From positions 29,449-93,448 of the forward strand of contig JAQGOE010000133.1 in the NCBI GenBank assembly GCA_028293725.1: a DNA stretch of 64,000 nucleotides. The letters run 5' to 3'. The first letter of the stretch is position 1; every line of letters starts with the position of its first letter. Source of the DNA: Gammaproteobacteria bacterium (GTDB lineage Bacteria; Pseudomonadota; Gammaproteobacteria; Steroidobacterales; Steroidobacteraceae). This document shows, in pieces, positions 25,823 through 34,256 of this stretch. Position numbers and translations under genes: made by a program. A model generated the notes under the pieces. It was not told the origin of the DNA. It worked only from the letters and a program-made list of their open reading frames with translations, and did not search any database.

Positions 25823-26977
25823 ATGAATGCTTTGAAAGAAACGGCGGACGCGCTGTCCTCTACGGGTCCACAGGCAGCGCTCGCGGGCGCCGGCGCTGAA
25901 GCCATCGCCGGGGGCCTGACACTCAACACCAAGCCCCTCTTCAAGCTGATGGTCGAAAAGCAGGCCTCGGACCTGTTCTTCACCTCCAATGCGCCGATCA
26001 AGATCAAGATTGAAGGCCAGATTCTGGCGGTCAACAAGCAGGTGCTCACCCCCGAGACGGTGAAGCAGACCGCCTACGCGCTCATGACCAACCCGCAGCG
26101 AGAGCATTTCATAAACGAGTGGGAACTCGATTTTGCAATCTCCGAGCCTGGACTCGGTCGCTTCCGTGTGAACGTCTTCATGCAACGTGGCTATCCGGCC
26201 ATGGTCCTGCGGTATATCACCGCGGACATGCCACGGATGGAGAACCTCGGTCTTCCCGAAACTCTCACCGACCTCATCATGCTCAAGCGCGGCATGGTAC
26301 TGATGGTTGGCGCAACGGGCTCGGGCAAGTCGACGTCGCTCGCTGCGATGATCAATTACCGGAACGAGAACGCGTCCGATCACATCGTCACGATCGAGGA
26401 TCCGATCGAGTTCTTGCACACGAACAAGCGCTCGATTGTGAACCAGCGTGAAGTCGGCCTCGACACGAAGACTTACGCGCGCGCTCTGCGTGGCGTGGTA
26501 CGCGCGGCGCCGGACGTGATTCTGATCGGTGAGATCCGTGACCGCGAAAGTATGGAGGCGGCGATCCATCTCGCCGGCACCGGCCACCTCGTGCTCGCGA
26601 CCATGCACGCGAACAACAGTGCCGAGTCCCTCGATCGCATCATCAACATGTTTCCGCGGGAGCAGCACAACCAGATCTTCCTCGATCTGTCGCAGTATCT
26701 ACGCGCGATCCTCGCTCAGCGTCTCGTCATGGGTAAGGACAACCGGCGTTGCGCGGCCGTGGAAGTCATGTTGAACACGCCGCATATCCAGGAGCTGGTG
26801 AAGAAGGGTGACGTCGTCGGCATCAAGGAAGCCATCGCCCTGAGCGGCGAGCGCGGCATTCAGAGCTTCGATAGTGCTTTGCGCACGCTCTATAAAGACA
26901 ACCGCATCAATCTCGAGGAAGCGCTCGTCAATGCGGATTCGCGGGCGAATCTGGAGACGAAGATTAATTTCGGTTAG
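25823..26977 (+). CDS. Third, PilU-like pilus ATPase paralogue
   Basis: A 384-residue protein, 34 bp after pilU and in the same direction. It has an extra Ala/Gly-rich N terminus (~35 residues) before the PilT/PilU core: KLMVEKQASDLFFTSNAPIKI, GLGRFRVNVFMQRGYPAM, Walker A GATGSGKSTS, APDVILIGEIRDRESM, MFPREQHNQIFLDLSQYL. It lacks the PilT AIRNLIREGK motif, having HIQELVKKGDVVGIKEA instead, so it belongs with PilU rather than PilT. Walker A and B residues are intact, so it is probably an active ATPase. Confidence 0.9.
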   Translation: MNALKETADALSSTGPQAALAGAGAEAIAGGLTLNTKPLFKLMVEKQASDLFFTSNAPIKIKIEGQILAVNKQVLTPETVKQTAYALMTNPQREHFINEWELDFAISEPGLGRFRVNVFMQRGYPAMVLRYITADMPRMENLGLPETLTDLIMLKRGMVLMVGATGSGKSTSLAAMINYRNENASDHIVTIEDPIEFLHTNKRSIVNQREVGLDTKTYARALRGVVRAAPDVILIGEIRDRESMEAAIHLAGTGHLVLATMHANNSAESLDRIINMFPREQHNQIFLDLSQYLRAILAQRLVMGKDNRRCAAVEVMLNTPHIQELVKKGDVVGIKEAIALSGERGIQSFDSALRTLYKDNRINLEEALVNADSRANLETKINFG

Positions 26978-27459
26978 TCGCTGCCGGGGTTCTTCTGAAA
27001 CCACGGGCGTGGCAGATCTGCGAAGGCCTTGACCTCCTCCGCCGTTACGACGAAGGATTCGGGCGGGAAACCTAACACCAGGGCGCGGCGGCGGGCGTCT
27101 TCGTTGTAGGTGGCGAGATCGGGCTCGCGCATCGCGGCTACCTTTCGTTCCCTTCGAACGTCCCTGATAAATCTCTCCCTGTTGGGGATCAGGCCTGTCA
27201 GGTCGGCGGGCAGTTCGGCTTCGCGCGGCCCGTGAGGGTCACGCCAATCGTACGAGACGTACTTGTGTCCGCAGGCGTAGCCGATGACTTTCAGCGCCTC
27301 GCAATGGCGCTTCATGTCGAAGCCGTACTCCGCCTGAATCTCTTGCCGATGCCGACGGACCTCAGCGACGATGGGGTCGTCGTCGGCATCCCATTCAGCG
27401 AAAGACTCTTCCGTCCATTCGCCGGTGAGCAAGCTCCTCTCAACCTTAGGGTTAAACAT
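26974..27459 (-). CDS. Antitoxin-like protein with C-terminal extension, partner of PIN protein
   Basis: A 161-residue protein. Residues ~24-60 (DADDDPIVAEVRRHRQEI, then YGFDMKRHCEALK) resemble the short DPIVxEVRxxRxxxAxxFxYD proteins, usually about 70-90 residues, that accompany PIN-domain toxins. The C-terminal half (NRERFIRDVRRERKVAAM, then EDARRRALVLGFPPESFVVTAEEVKAFADLP) is an addition I do not recognise. Its ATG overlaps the PIN stop by 8 bp (ATGTTTAA), indicating translational coupling. Its end overlaps the stop of the third pilus ATPase by 4 bp on the other strand. Antitoxin function is inferred. Confidence 0.6.
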   Translation of the reverse strand: MFNPKVERSLLTGEWTEESFAEWDADDDPIVAEVRRHRQEIQAEYGFDMKRHCEALKVIGYACGHKYVSYDWRDPHGPREAELPADLTGLIPNRERFIRDVRRERKVAAMREPDLATYNEDARRRALVLGFPPESFVVTAEEVKAFADLPRPWFQKNPGSD

Positions 27460-28021
27460 GTGTGCGCAGCCTCATGATCTCATCGGGCGTCACGATTCGG
27501 GGGCAAGTATAACCTTCTCTGTGGCATATATGCATCATATTTGGGCGCAACACATCGTTCGCGAGGTGCCTGCAATTCCAGGTGAGCAGGAACTTCAGGC
27601 TGTGTGTTGCGGCAACTGCGACGTGTTCGGCGTCGGCGTTCGCTTTCTCCGTTAGTCCGCACCCTTTTTTGAGCTTTGCTGCCAGTTCATACGCGCTCAC
27701 TTCCACTTCGACCTTCCTGAACGCGTCCAGGATTTCGAGCCGCAGATCGGCTGCGATCACGTCACCCGCGCGGGCCTCCTCGCTTACAAGATTGGAGGAG
27801 CAGACATCGAACTGCCAACGATACAAATTCCACCAATCGTGCGTAATGCGTTGCTTTCGTGCTTTCTCGGCGTCGCGACTTGGCCACGCTGTTAGAAAAC
27901 TGGGAATGGTTGTGTCCAGATAAACCGTTGGCCGGGCGACCACATACTCGGCGGGAGTTTCCGCTACTCCACAGCCGAGAAAGCGAGTTGCGCTCCATTC
28001 GATACCGTCCCTGGTTCTCAT
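27452..28021 (-). CDS. PIN-domain protein, candidate VapC-like RNase toxin
   Basis: Up to 189 residues. PIN-fold signs are VYLDTTIPSFLTAWPS (first acidic Asp), an acidic residue in SNLVSEEARAGD, and the C-terminal block ANADAEHVAVAATHSLKFLLTWNCRHLAND with the remaining acidic residues. Such proteins are Mg-dependent RNases, often toxins. A GTG about 27 codons in (near 27943) would give a more typical ~163-residue protein; neither start has a good Shine-Dalgarno. The toxin-first order with an 8-bp overlap is unlike classical vapBC. The region is visibly less GC-rich than its neighbours. Confidence 0.68.
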   Translation of the reverse strand: MRTRDGIEWSATRFLGCGVAETPAEYVVARPTVYLDTTIPSFLTAWPSRDAEKARKQRITHDWWNLYRWQFDVCSSNLVSEEARAGDVIAADLRLEILDAFRKVEVEVSAYELAAKLKKGCGLTEKANADAEHVAVAATHSLKFLLTWNCRHLANDVLRPNMMHICHREGYTCPRIVTPDEIMRLRTHV

Positions 28022-28121
28022 GGGTGTCAGTCTGGTCCATGAGACCGCGTGCGGCTAGCCCGCAAATCTTATGAGTTTGTGCAGATATTCGTACGTGAGC
28101 GTCGGGGCCTGACGTGTGATC

Positions 28122-28553
28122 CTACGTCTGATATGGCACGGCGTAGCGGCGGGCGAGGTTGGCGGTGGCCTCCAGCATAGCCGCCGGGCCGTGGGCGAAA
28201 ATTTCAACTTCCGCTAGGTCGGTTGGGTTGAGTGAGCTTAACCAGGCGTCCGCCAGGGCGGTCACCGTGCCTTCAAAACAGCCGGGAAGGTCGGCTGTGC
28301 TGGCGAGGCGGCTGGCGATGCCCCATTCTTCGAGGAGGGGCATACACGCGATGACGCCTGTTGGAATGCCGGGCACGATGATGACGGAAGGGCGAGGGCG
28401 GAATGGGAAGGCGGTGTCGGAACCTAACAGTACCAGCGGCTTCAGAGCCGCGGCGGGGGAGGTGGGCTGATCCCGCATCTGCTCCGCCAAAAACAACGTG
28501 GACCCGATGCCAGCCCCCTCGCCAATCAACAGCCGACGTGGCCTGTCAGCCAC
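28122..28553 (-). CDS. Stand-alone PyrK-like NAD-binding domain protein, coupled to pyrB
   Basis: A 143-residue protein. LLIGEGAGIGSTLFLAEQM opens it like the pyridine-nucleotide half of ferredoxin-reductase folds; VEIFAHGPAAMLEATANLA matches the PyrK (dihydroorotate dehydrogenase electron-transfer subunit) segment just before its cysteine cluster. The FAD-binding barrel and the [2Fe-2S] cysteines of PyrK are both missing: the protein stops at RRYAVPYQT, where the cluster would begin. GTG start overlaps the pyrB stop by 8 bp. It could be a regulatory or structural relic in pyrimidine synthesis; function is open. Confidence 0.7.
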   Translation of the reverse strand: MADRPRRLLIGEGAGIGSTLFLAEQMRDQPTSPAAALKPLVLLGSDTAFPFRPRPSVIIVPGIPTGVIACMPLLEEWGIASRLASTADLPGCFEGTVTALADAWLSSLNPTDLAEVEIFAHGPAAMLEATANLARRYAVPYQT

Positions 28554-29508
28554 GCGACTCGATCACATCCGCCAGAACCGCCATCCGCACGGCCACGCCG
28601 TTGCGCACCTGATCGCGAATGACGGACTGCCTCCCGTCCGCGACGTCGGAGGCGATCTCGATGCCGCGGTTCATCGGTTGGGGATGCATCACGATTGCGT
28701 CCGGGCGCGCGAGTTCGAGGCGCTCGGGGTTCAGGCCGTACATGGAGAAGTAGCGATCCGCGTCCGGAAGATCCACCTGACCCATGCGCTCTTTCTGGAT
28801 GCGCAGCATCATGACGACGTCGACGCCCTCGAGTCCCGACTCGAGCGTCGTATGGCGGCTGCACCCGGCGAATTCCTGGGGCGAAGGCATCAACGCCTCG
28901 GGCGCGACGATACGTAGATCCGGTACCCCGAGCGTGCGGAACACGTGATAGGAGGAGCGGGCGACACGCGAGTGTCTGATATCGCCCACGATGGCGATAC
29001 CGAGCTTGTCGAAGCGCTTCTTATGCTGGCGAACCGTCAGCGCGTCCAACAATCCCTGCGTGGGATGGGATACGTGCGCCTCGCCCGCGGACAAGACGCT
29101 CACATGCGGCGCCACGTTCGTCGCCACGAGGTCGGGAACGCCGGCCTCGGGGTCGCGGATTACCATGACGTCGACGTGTAACGACTGCAACGTGAACACC
29201 GTATCCAACATGCTCTCGCCCTTCACCCGGGACGAGAGCTGCACTTCCAGGTTTACGACATCGGCACCGAGCCGCTTCGCCGCCAGCTCGAATGAGACGC
29301 GCGTGCGCGTGGAAGGCTCAGTGAAGAGGTTGGCGACGGTGACGCCCGCGAGCGCCGTACTGATGGGCGGCTTGTCACCCAGCGGTCGGACAAAGCTTTG
29401 TGCGCGCTCCAGCAGTCGCTCAATGTCGGCGCGCGGCAGGCCGTCGAGGGTCAACAAATGCCGCAAAGACCCGTCCGCTCGATGTTGGCCTGTCGCCGCG
29501 CTCGTCAT
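28546..29508 (-). CDS. pyrB: Aspartate carbamoyltransferase catalytic chain
   Basis: A 320-residue enzyme that joins carbamoyl phosphate and aspartate in pyrimidine synthesis. Carbamoyl-phosphate loop FTEPSTRTRVSFE, the SSRVKGES loop, HPTQGLLDALT and the aspartate-domain HPQPMNRG are all present. It is the class B/Pseudomonas-like length without pyrI nearby. In Pseudomonas, pyrB is followed by an inactive dihydroorotase pyrC'; here the next gene is instead a PyrK-like stub. Confidence 0.97.
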   Translation of the reverse strand: MTSAATGQHRADGSLRHLLTLDGLPRADIERLLERAQSFVRPLGDKPPISTALAGVTVANLFTEPSTRTRVSFELAAKRLGADVVNLEVQLSSRVKGESMLDTVFTLQSLHVDVMVIRDPEAGVPDLVATNVAPHVSVLSAGEAHVSHPTQGLLDALTVRQHKKRFDKLGIAIVGDIRHSRVARSSYHVFRTLGVPDLRIVAPEALMPSPQEFAGCSRHTTLESGLEGVDVVMMLRIQKERMGQVDLPDADRYFSMYGLNPERLELARPDAIVMHPQPMNRGIEIASDVADGRQSVIRDQVRNGVAVRMAVLADVIESRG

Positions 29509-29636
29509 GACTGATTACCCTCGATGCCCATCTCTTCGCCTTGCTGTTCGTTCGTCGTTCGTTCGCTGTGGCGGTTGCTATCGCCGTCGCGCCACCGGCG
29601 TCGTCTTCAGCCGTTTCGCCCCAAGCCGGCAGCCAT

Positions 29637-30074
29637 TCACCGTCCCTCACCCGTAAGCCATCGCTCCAGAATCACCGCCGCCGCAGCGCTGTCGATGTCT
29701 TCCTTCCGGACACGCCGTTTGCGCTCGCCGCTGGCGCGCTGCGCTTTGAGCGTCGCGGTCGCTTCGAGAGACGACCAGCGCTCATCGACCATGTTCACGG
29801 GTAGACCGAAGCGGCGTTCGAGTTCGGCCGCGAACTGACGTGCTGCCGGCGCGAGAGCTCCGGGGGTACCGTCCGCATTATACGGCGCTCCGACCACGAG
29901 CAACCTCGGACTCAACATCCGCACCTCACGCGCGATGGCGTCCCAGTCGGGGCCCTGCTGATGAACCGCGGCCGCAGGACGCGGCGCGGCGGTCGCTGTG
30001 AGAGTGTCTCCAGCGGCGATACCAATACGTTTGAATCCGAAATCGAAGGCGAGGACGGTCTGGACGCTCGTCAA
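29637..30074 (-). CDS. ruvX: Putative pre-16S rRNA nuclease / Holliday junction resolvase-like YqgF
   Basis: A 145-residue RNase H-fold protein: LAFDFGFKRIGIAAGD (first Asp), LLVVGAPYNADGTPG, FGLPVNMVDERWSSLEA (Glu) and KEDIDSAAAAVILERWL (last Asp). YqgF trims the 5' end of 16S rRNA and is essential in E. coli. I place the start at TTG 30074, which overlaps the yqgE stop as TTGA; the reading frame is open further upstream but has no family similarity. Confidence 0.9.
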   Translation of the reverse strand: MTSVQTVLAFDFGFKRIGIAAGDTLTATAAPRPAAAVHQQGPDWDAIAREVRMLSPRLLVVGAPYNADGTPGALAPAARQFAAELERRFGLPVNMVDERWSSLEATATLKAQRASGERKRRVRKEDIDSAAAAVILERWLTGEGR

Positions 30075-30694
30075 GCGTGGCCCGCCACCGGGCTCAGCCT
30101 CTCGGGCTGAATGCCCAGCAGTCGCCACGCCCCCGCCCAACGCTCTTCGAAAGGCAGGTCGAACACCAAGCGCGCGTCGACGGGTACCGTGAGCCATGCG
30201 TTCTCACGCATCTCGCGCTCGAGTTGTCCAGAATCCCAGTTTGCGTAACCGAGAGCGATGAACGCGTCGGAGGGACCTTCGCCGCGTGCCATCGCCGCGA
30301 GCACGTCGCGGGAGGTGGTGACCTGGATCGTGTCCGACACCTTGTGAGTGTGATCCCATTTTCCGCCCGGCCGATGCAGCACGAAGCCGCGATCCGTGTG
30401 CACGGGGCCGCCTCGAAGTACCGGCTGCGCGGCGATGTATTCCGTGGTCGGCTCGAGCTTCATCTGCGAAAGGACATCGGAGAGCCGCATCGGCAGCGGC
30501 TTATTGAGCACGATTCCCAAGGCGCCTTTTTCGGTGTGCTCGCAGATGAGGGCCACGGTCTGCGAAAAGTTGGGATCCGACAGGGACGGCATGGCGATGA
30601 GCAGATGATTCGTCAGACTGTTCTGCGCGCTCTCCGCGAAAGGCGAGCCGCCGATGCCCGGAACGCCTGTGACTGTGATGCTTTTGCCGCCCAT
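30071..30694 (-). CDS. yqgE: YqgE/AlgH-family protein
   Basis: About 207 residues, with the family hallmarks LLIAMPSLSDPNFSQTVALICEHTEKGALGIVLNKPL, LRGGPVHTDRGFVLHRP split in two blocks and ALGYANWDSGQLEREM. Molecular function is unsettled (in Pseudomonas AlgH influences alginate expression). The ATG at 30694 is preferred; a frame continuing to 30919 runs into the tonB-like gene. It is next to ruvX, a conserved pairing. Confidence 0.92.
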   Translation of the reverse strand: MGGKSITVTGVPGIGGSPFAESAQNSLTNHLLIAMPSLSDPNFSQTVALICEHTEKGALGIVLNKPLPMRLSDVLSQMKLEPTTEYIAAQPVLRGGPVHTDRGFVLHRPGGKWDHTHKVSDTIQVTTSRDVLAAMARGEGPSDAFIALGYANWDSGQLEREMRENAWLTVPVDARLVFDLPFEERWAGAWRLLGIQPERLSPVAGHA

Positions 30695-30725
30695 GCCGCA
30701 AGTATGGGGATGAGCCGCGGCGGGC

Positions 30726-31616
30726 TCAAGGAATGGCTGTGACGCCGCCGCGGCGCGTCCACTGCCATTCGTAGACAAAACGCAACACCTGGTGCTGGCG
30801 CGCCAGGTCGGGTGGGAACGGATCGAAGGGAGCGGCGAGCTTGAGCGTCTGGAGAGCCGCGTTATCCAGTTCATCTGAGCCGCTGCTGCGGCGGATTTCG
30901 GCCTTGTCGAGCGAGCCATCGGCGCGGATTCCGACCTCGATGACCGGGTTGGCTTTTGGACCCACCGAGCGCGCCGCGGCTGGAAAATGAATCGTTCCGA
31001 CGTGCTCCACCTTGTGACGCCAGGCGTCTAGGTAAGGCGCGAGCTCGGCAGCTTTCGTATCCGGCGTCGTCCACAGCTCGTCGCGTTTCGGGCCGCGCAA
31101 TTCGGCCGGTCCCTGGTCGTCTTCGGGACCCGGTTGTTCGGACGCCTTCTGATCGAGCAGTAGTGGACGGTCGTTCGAACGTCCGGTGCTACCTTCGTCG
31201 GCTAGGTACTGAACGCGGGAGCTCCAGCCCGTTGTGGTCAGGACTCGCTCTTCGTCCGTTCCGGCCACGTCGCCCTTCGGTGCCAACGCGTTGCCATCGG
31301 TAACACCGTCCTGCTGTGGGATAGGGACCGACGATGCACGATTACGGGGCGCCACGGCCTCGCGCGTGTTGCCAGAGCCCAGCTGCGTGCGTTGCGCGAG
31401 ATAGGTGGCGGAGTCATTGCGGTCCGCTTCCGGAACCTCGTCAGAGACCAGCAGCACCTCCAGCCCGGGCGCGCCGCCCTTGTCTCCGAGCGATGAGTTG
31501 AAGGTGAGGCCGAGGATGATCAGTCCGTGTGCCAATGCCGCGAGAAACAGCATAACGAACAGCCGGTCCCGAACCGGTGCCCTGCCTTCACGCAGCCTCA
31601 GAGCTCTTGATGCCAT
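30726..31616 (-). CDS. TonB-family energy-transducing protein
   Basis: A 296-residue protein with an N-terminal membrane anchor (VMLFLAALAHGLIILGL), a long hydrophilic periplasmic linker and a C-terminal TonB-like domain (residues ~205-290; VEHVGTIHFPAAARS, NPVIEVGIRADGSLDKAEI, ALQTLKLAAPFDPFPP). It probably passes proton-motive force to an outer-membrane partner. The linker is not Pro/Lys-rich as in E. coli TonB. It lies between yqgE and gshB, as in Pseudomonas and Xanthomonas. Confidence 0.85.
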   Translation of the reverse strand: MASRALRLREGRAPVRDRLFVMLFLAALAHGLIILGLTFNSSLGDKGGAPGLEVLLVSDEVPEADRNDSATYLAQRTQLGSGNTREAVAPRNRASSVPIPQQDGVTDGNALAPKGDVAGTDEERVLTTTGWSSRVQYLADEGSTGRSNDRPLLLDQKASEQPGPEDDQGPAELRGPKRDELWTTPDTKAAELAPYLDAWRHKVEHVGTIHFPAAARSVGPKANPVIEVGIRADGSLDKAEIRRSSGSDELDNAALQTLKLAAPFDPFPPDLARQHQVLRFVYEWQWTRRGGVTAIP

Positions 31617-31640
31617 CAGCGAATCTTACCCGCGCATCGC

Positions 31641-32615
31641 TCAAGAGGCTCGGGGTGACGCCGCGAGGCGACGCTCCACCGCCTGGATGAAGAGGTCGCC
31701 GATATTGATGCCGAACTGCTTGTCGAGCTCACGAATGCCTGTCGGACTCGTTACGTTGATTTCCGTGACGTAGCCGCCTATGACATCGAGCCCCACGAAC
31801 AGCATGCCCTTGGCCGCGAGCGCGGGGCCGATCTGTCCGACGAGCCAGCGGTCACGATCATTGAGGGGTCGCCCGACACCCTGGGCGCCCGCCGCGAGAT
31901 TGCCGCGATTGTCGTTCGCCGACGGGATGCGGGCCAGCGCGTAGGGGACCGGCTCTGCGTCGATCACGAGCACTCGCGAATCGCCGCTGTCGACGATGTC
32001 CGGAATATAACGTTGCACGATCGCGAAGCGCTGACCATATTGTGTGAGTGTCTCGAACACGACGTTGACGTTCTTGTCATTGCGCTCGAGCACAAAAATG
32101 GAACGTCCCCCCATGCCGTCGAGCGGCTTGCAGACGATCCGCCCGTGCTCGCGCAAAAAGGCGCCCATTTCGCTCATATCGCGCGTAATCAGAGTAGGCG
32201 CACAGCATTGCGGGAACCAGGCCGTGTATACCTTCTCATTCATGTCCCGCAGTCCCTGCGGGCGGTTGACGACGAGAGCGCCTTGCTCCGCGGCCCGCTC
32301 CAGAATGTAGGTGGAGTAGATGTATTCGGTATCGAACGGCGGATCCTTGCGCATCAGAATGCAATCGAGCTGGCCCAAAGGCTCCATGCGGGGCTCGCCG
32401 AGCGTGAACCAGTTCTTCGGATCGGCCGCCACCGTCAGCGGTCGCACGCGCCCGAGCGCCACCCCATCCCGGAGCAACAGATCTTGCATCTCGAGATAGG
32501 CCAACTCGAAGCCGCGCGCCTGGGCGGCGAGCAGCATGGCGAGAGTGGAGTCTTTCGCGTACTTGATGGCACCAATGGGATCCATCACGACGCCGAGACG
32601 GGGGCGGTCGGTCAT
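31641..32615 (-). CDS. gshB: Glutathione synthetase
   Basis: A 324-residue ATP-grasp enzyme that adds glycine to gamma-glutamylcysteine. RLGVVMDPIGAIKYAKDSTLAM, FMRKDPPFDTEYIYST-like (ILMRKDPPFD), VCKPLDGMGGRSIF, SGDSRVLVIDAEPVPYALAR and the final VTEINVTSPTGIREL are GshB motifs. ATG 32615 follows GAGGAAGCAGG. It is divergent from the pilG operon. Confidence 0.97.
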   Translation of the reverse strand: MTDRPRLGVVMDPIGAIKYAKDSTLAMLLAAQARGFELAYLEMQDLLLRDGVALGRVRPLTVAADPKNWFTLGEPRMEPLGQLDCILMRKDPPFDTEYIYSTYILERAAEQGALVVNRPQGLRDMNEKVYTAWFPQCCAPTLITRDMSEMGAFLREHGRIVCKPLDGMGGRSIFVLERNDKNVNVVFETLTQYGQRFAIVQRYIPDIVDSGDSRVLVIDAEPVPYALARIPSANDNRGNLAAGAQGVGRPLNDRDRWLVGQIGPALAAKGMLFVGLDVIGGYVTEINVTSPTGIRELDKQFGINIGDLFIQAVERRLAASPRAS

Positions 32616-32731
32616 CCTGCTTCCTCTGTCACGCTTCGAGGGCCTGATTATGCTCGTACGGCGCGAATATGTCCGACAACGCGCCCCCATACAGGGTTCA
32701 TCGGAGCCGATCGCAAAAAACGTGACGCGCG

Positions 32732-32760
32732 TTGCATAGCGAGGGGTCTACCGATATGTT
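32732..32760 (+). promoter_or_regulatory. Candidate sigma-70 promoter of the pilG-chp operon
   Basis: TTGCAT (32732-32737) and TATGTT (32755-32760) are separated by 17 bp, 81 bp before the pilG GTG. The rest of the 226-bp divergent gap with gshB has no gene. Confidence 0.4.
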
Positions 32761-32841
32761 AAAACCCGCGCTGCATTTGCTCCTCGTAACGCCACCTGTG
32801 TGTGGCGCGTTCAAGGCTGTTAAGGAAGGAGTTGCCTGACC

Positions 32842-33234
32842 GTGACCGGCAGCAACACGAAACTCCAGGGTCTCAAGGTTCTGGTCATCGACGACAGCAA
32901 GACGATCCGTCGCACGGCGGAAACCCTGCTCGCGAAAGAGGGTTGTGAGGTCTTCACGGCGATTGACGGATTCGACGCGCTGGCGAAGATCGCGGATCAC
33001 CAGCCTGACATTGTGTTCGTCGACATCATGATGCCGCGTCTCGACGGCTATCAGACCTGTTCCCTCATCAAGCACAACAAGGTATTCCGTTCGATTCCCG
33101 TGATCATGCTGTCCTCCAAGGACGGCCTGTTCGATCGCGCACGGGGGCGCATCGTCGGCTCGGAGCACTACCTGACCAAGCCGTTCACGAAGGACGAGCT
33201 CCTGAGCGCGATCGAGACGCATATCGGGAGATAA
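32842..33234 (+). CDS. pilG: Twitching motility response regulator PilG
   Basis: A 130-residue single-domain CheY-like receiver. Acidic pocket VIDDS, phospho-acceptor in FVDIMMPRLDGYQ, Ser/Thr at MLSSKDG and Lys at YLTKPF are intact. GTG start is preceded by AAGGAG. In the Chp system PilG is phosphorylated by ChpA and promotes pilus extension and cAMP signalling. It opens a compact six-gene operon. Confidence 0.96.
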   Translation: MTGSNTKLQGLKVLVIDDSKTIRRTAETLLAKEGCEVFTAIDGFDALAKIADHQPDIVFVDIMMPRLDGYQTCSLIKHNKVFRSIPVIMLSSKDGLFDRARGRIVGSEHYLTKPFTKDELLSAIETHIGR

Positions 33235-33238
33235 GGGA

Positions 33239-33604
33239 ATGCCACTGATACTGATCGTCGACGACTCGCCCACCGAAGTGCACGTCATGCAGAAGGCACT
33301 CGAGAAGCACGGCTACCGTACGGCTGCCGCCGCGGACGGTGCCGAGGGCGTGCGTCTCGCGCGGGAGATGAGTCCCGACCTGATTTTCATGGATATCGTC
33401 ATGCCCGGTATGAACGGCTATCAGGCCACCCGCGCACTGGCGAACGACCCGAAGACCCGCACCATCCCGATCATCATGGTGACGTCGAAGGGCCAGGAGA
33501 CGGACCGGATCTGGGGCCTGCGCCAGGGCGCGGTGGACTACATGGTGAAGCCGGTCTCTCCCGACCAGCTCGTCGCCAAGGCCCAGGCGACCTTGTCCGC
33601 GTGA
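33239..33604 (+). CDS. pilH: Twitching motility response regulator PilH
   Basis: A 121-residue CheY-like receiver 4 bp after pilG. ILIVDDSPTEVHVMQ, FMDIVMPGMNGYQ (phospho-Asp), VTSKGQETDR and YMVKPVSPDQL are PilH-type. PilH is thought to act as phosphate sink and/or retraction branch opposite PilG. Confidence 0.96.
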   Translation: MPLILIVDDSPTEVHVMQKALEKHGYRTAAAADGAEGVRLAREMSPDLIFMDIVMPGMNGYQATRALANDPKTRTIPIIMVTSKGQETDRIWGLRQGAVDYMVKPVSPDQLVAKAQATLSA

Positions 33605-33661
33605 GTACCCAGCCCATGCCCTTGTCTATCCCACAGCAGCACGAGTCAACGGATACTGACC

Positions 33662-34225
33662 ATGGCTGACGAAGTCCCTCTGAAGACATTGCGCGACCGG
33701 CCGTTCGAGCTCCTGGCGGAGCTGGAGCGTCGTGGACGTGCCGTTTCCGCGCAGGTGAACCAGGAAGGCACTACCGGCCGCGAGTGGGTCGGGGTAGCTC
33801 TGCGCATGGCCGGCGACCTGTACCTGGTGGCTCGTGAGGAGACCCGTGAAGTGCTCGGCCTGCCGCCGGCGCTGACGCGGGTCCCGGGCGCGAAGCAGTG
33901 GATCAAAGGCCTGGCGAACGTCCGTGGCCAGCTCCTGCCGGTCATCGACCTGCGGCAATTTCTCGGTAGCGGTACGACCCCGATTTCCCGCAACACCCGC
34001 GTCGTGGTGGTGAATCACCGCGAAATACCCGCCGGGCTCCTCGTCGATGAAGTCCTCGGCTTCCGGCGTTTCGCCGAAGGCGAGTTTTCGGGCGACGCGC
34101 CGCCGACGGTGGCGCGCTGCGAGCGCTACCTGGCGGGGGCATTCCGCCGCGCCAACGAGCAGTGGCCCGTGCTGAGTTTGCGGTCCGTGCTGGAAAGCTC
34201 GGCGTTCTCCGAGGCAGCAGCCTAA
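33662..34225 (+). CDS. pilI: CheW-like adaptor PilI
   Basis: A 187-residue CheW-domain protein (RMAGDLYLVAREETREVL, VRGQLLPVIDLRQFLG, VVVNHREIPAGLLVDEVLG) that links PilJ to ChpA in the polar array. Located between pilH and pilJ, the conserved place. Confidence 0.95.
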   Translation: MADEVPLKTLRDRPFELLAELERRGRAVSAQVNQEGTTGREWVGVALRMAGDLYLVAREETREVLGLPPALTRVPGAKQWIKGLANVRGQLLPVIDLRQFLGSGTTPISRNTRVVVVNHREIPAGLLVDEVLGFRRFAEGEFSGDAPPTVARCERYLAGAFRRANEQWPVLSLRSVLESSAFSEAAA

Positions 34226-34256
34226 TGAAGCGCACAAGTCCGAAGGCCTTAACTAT

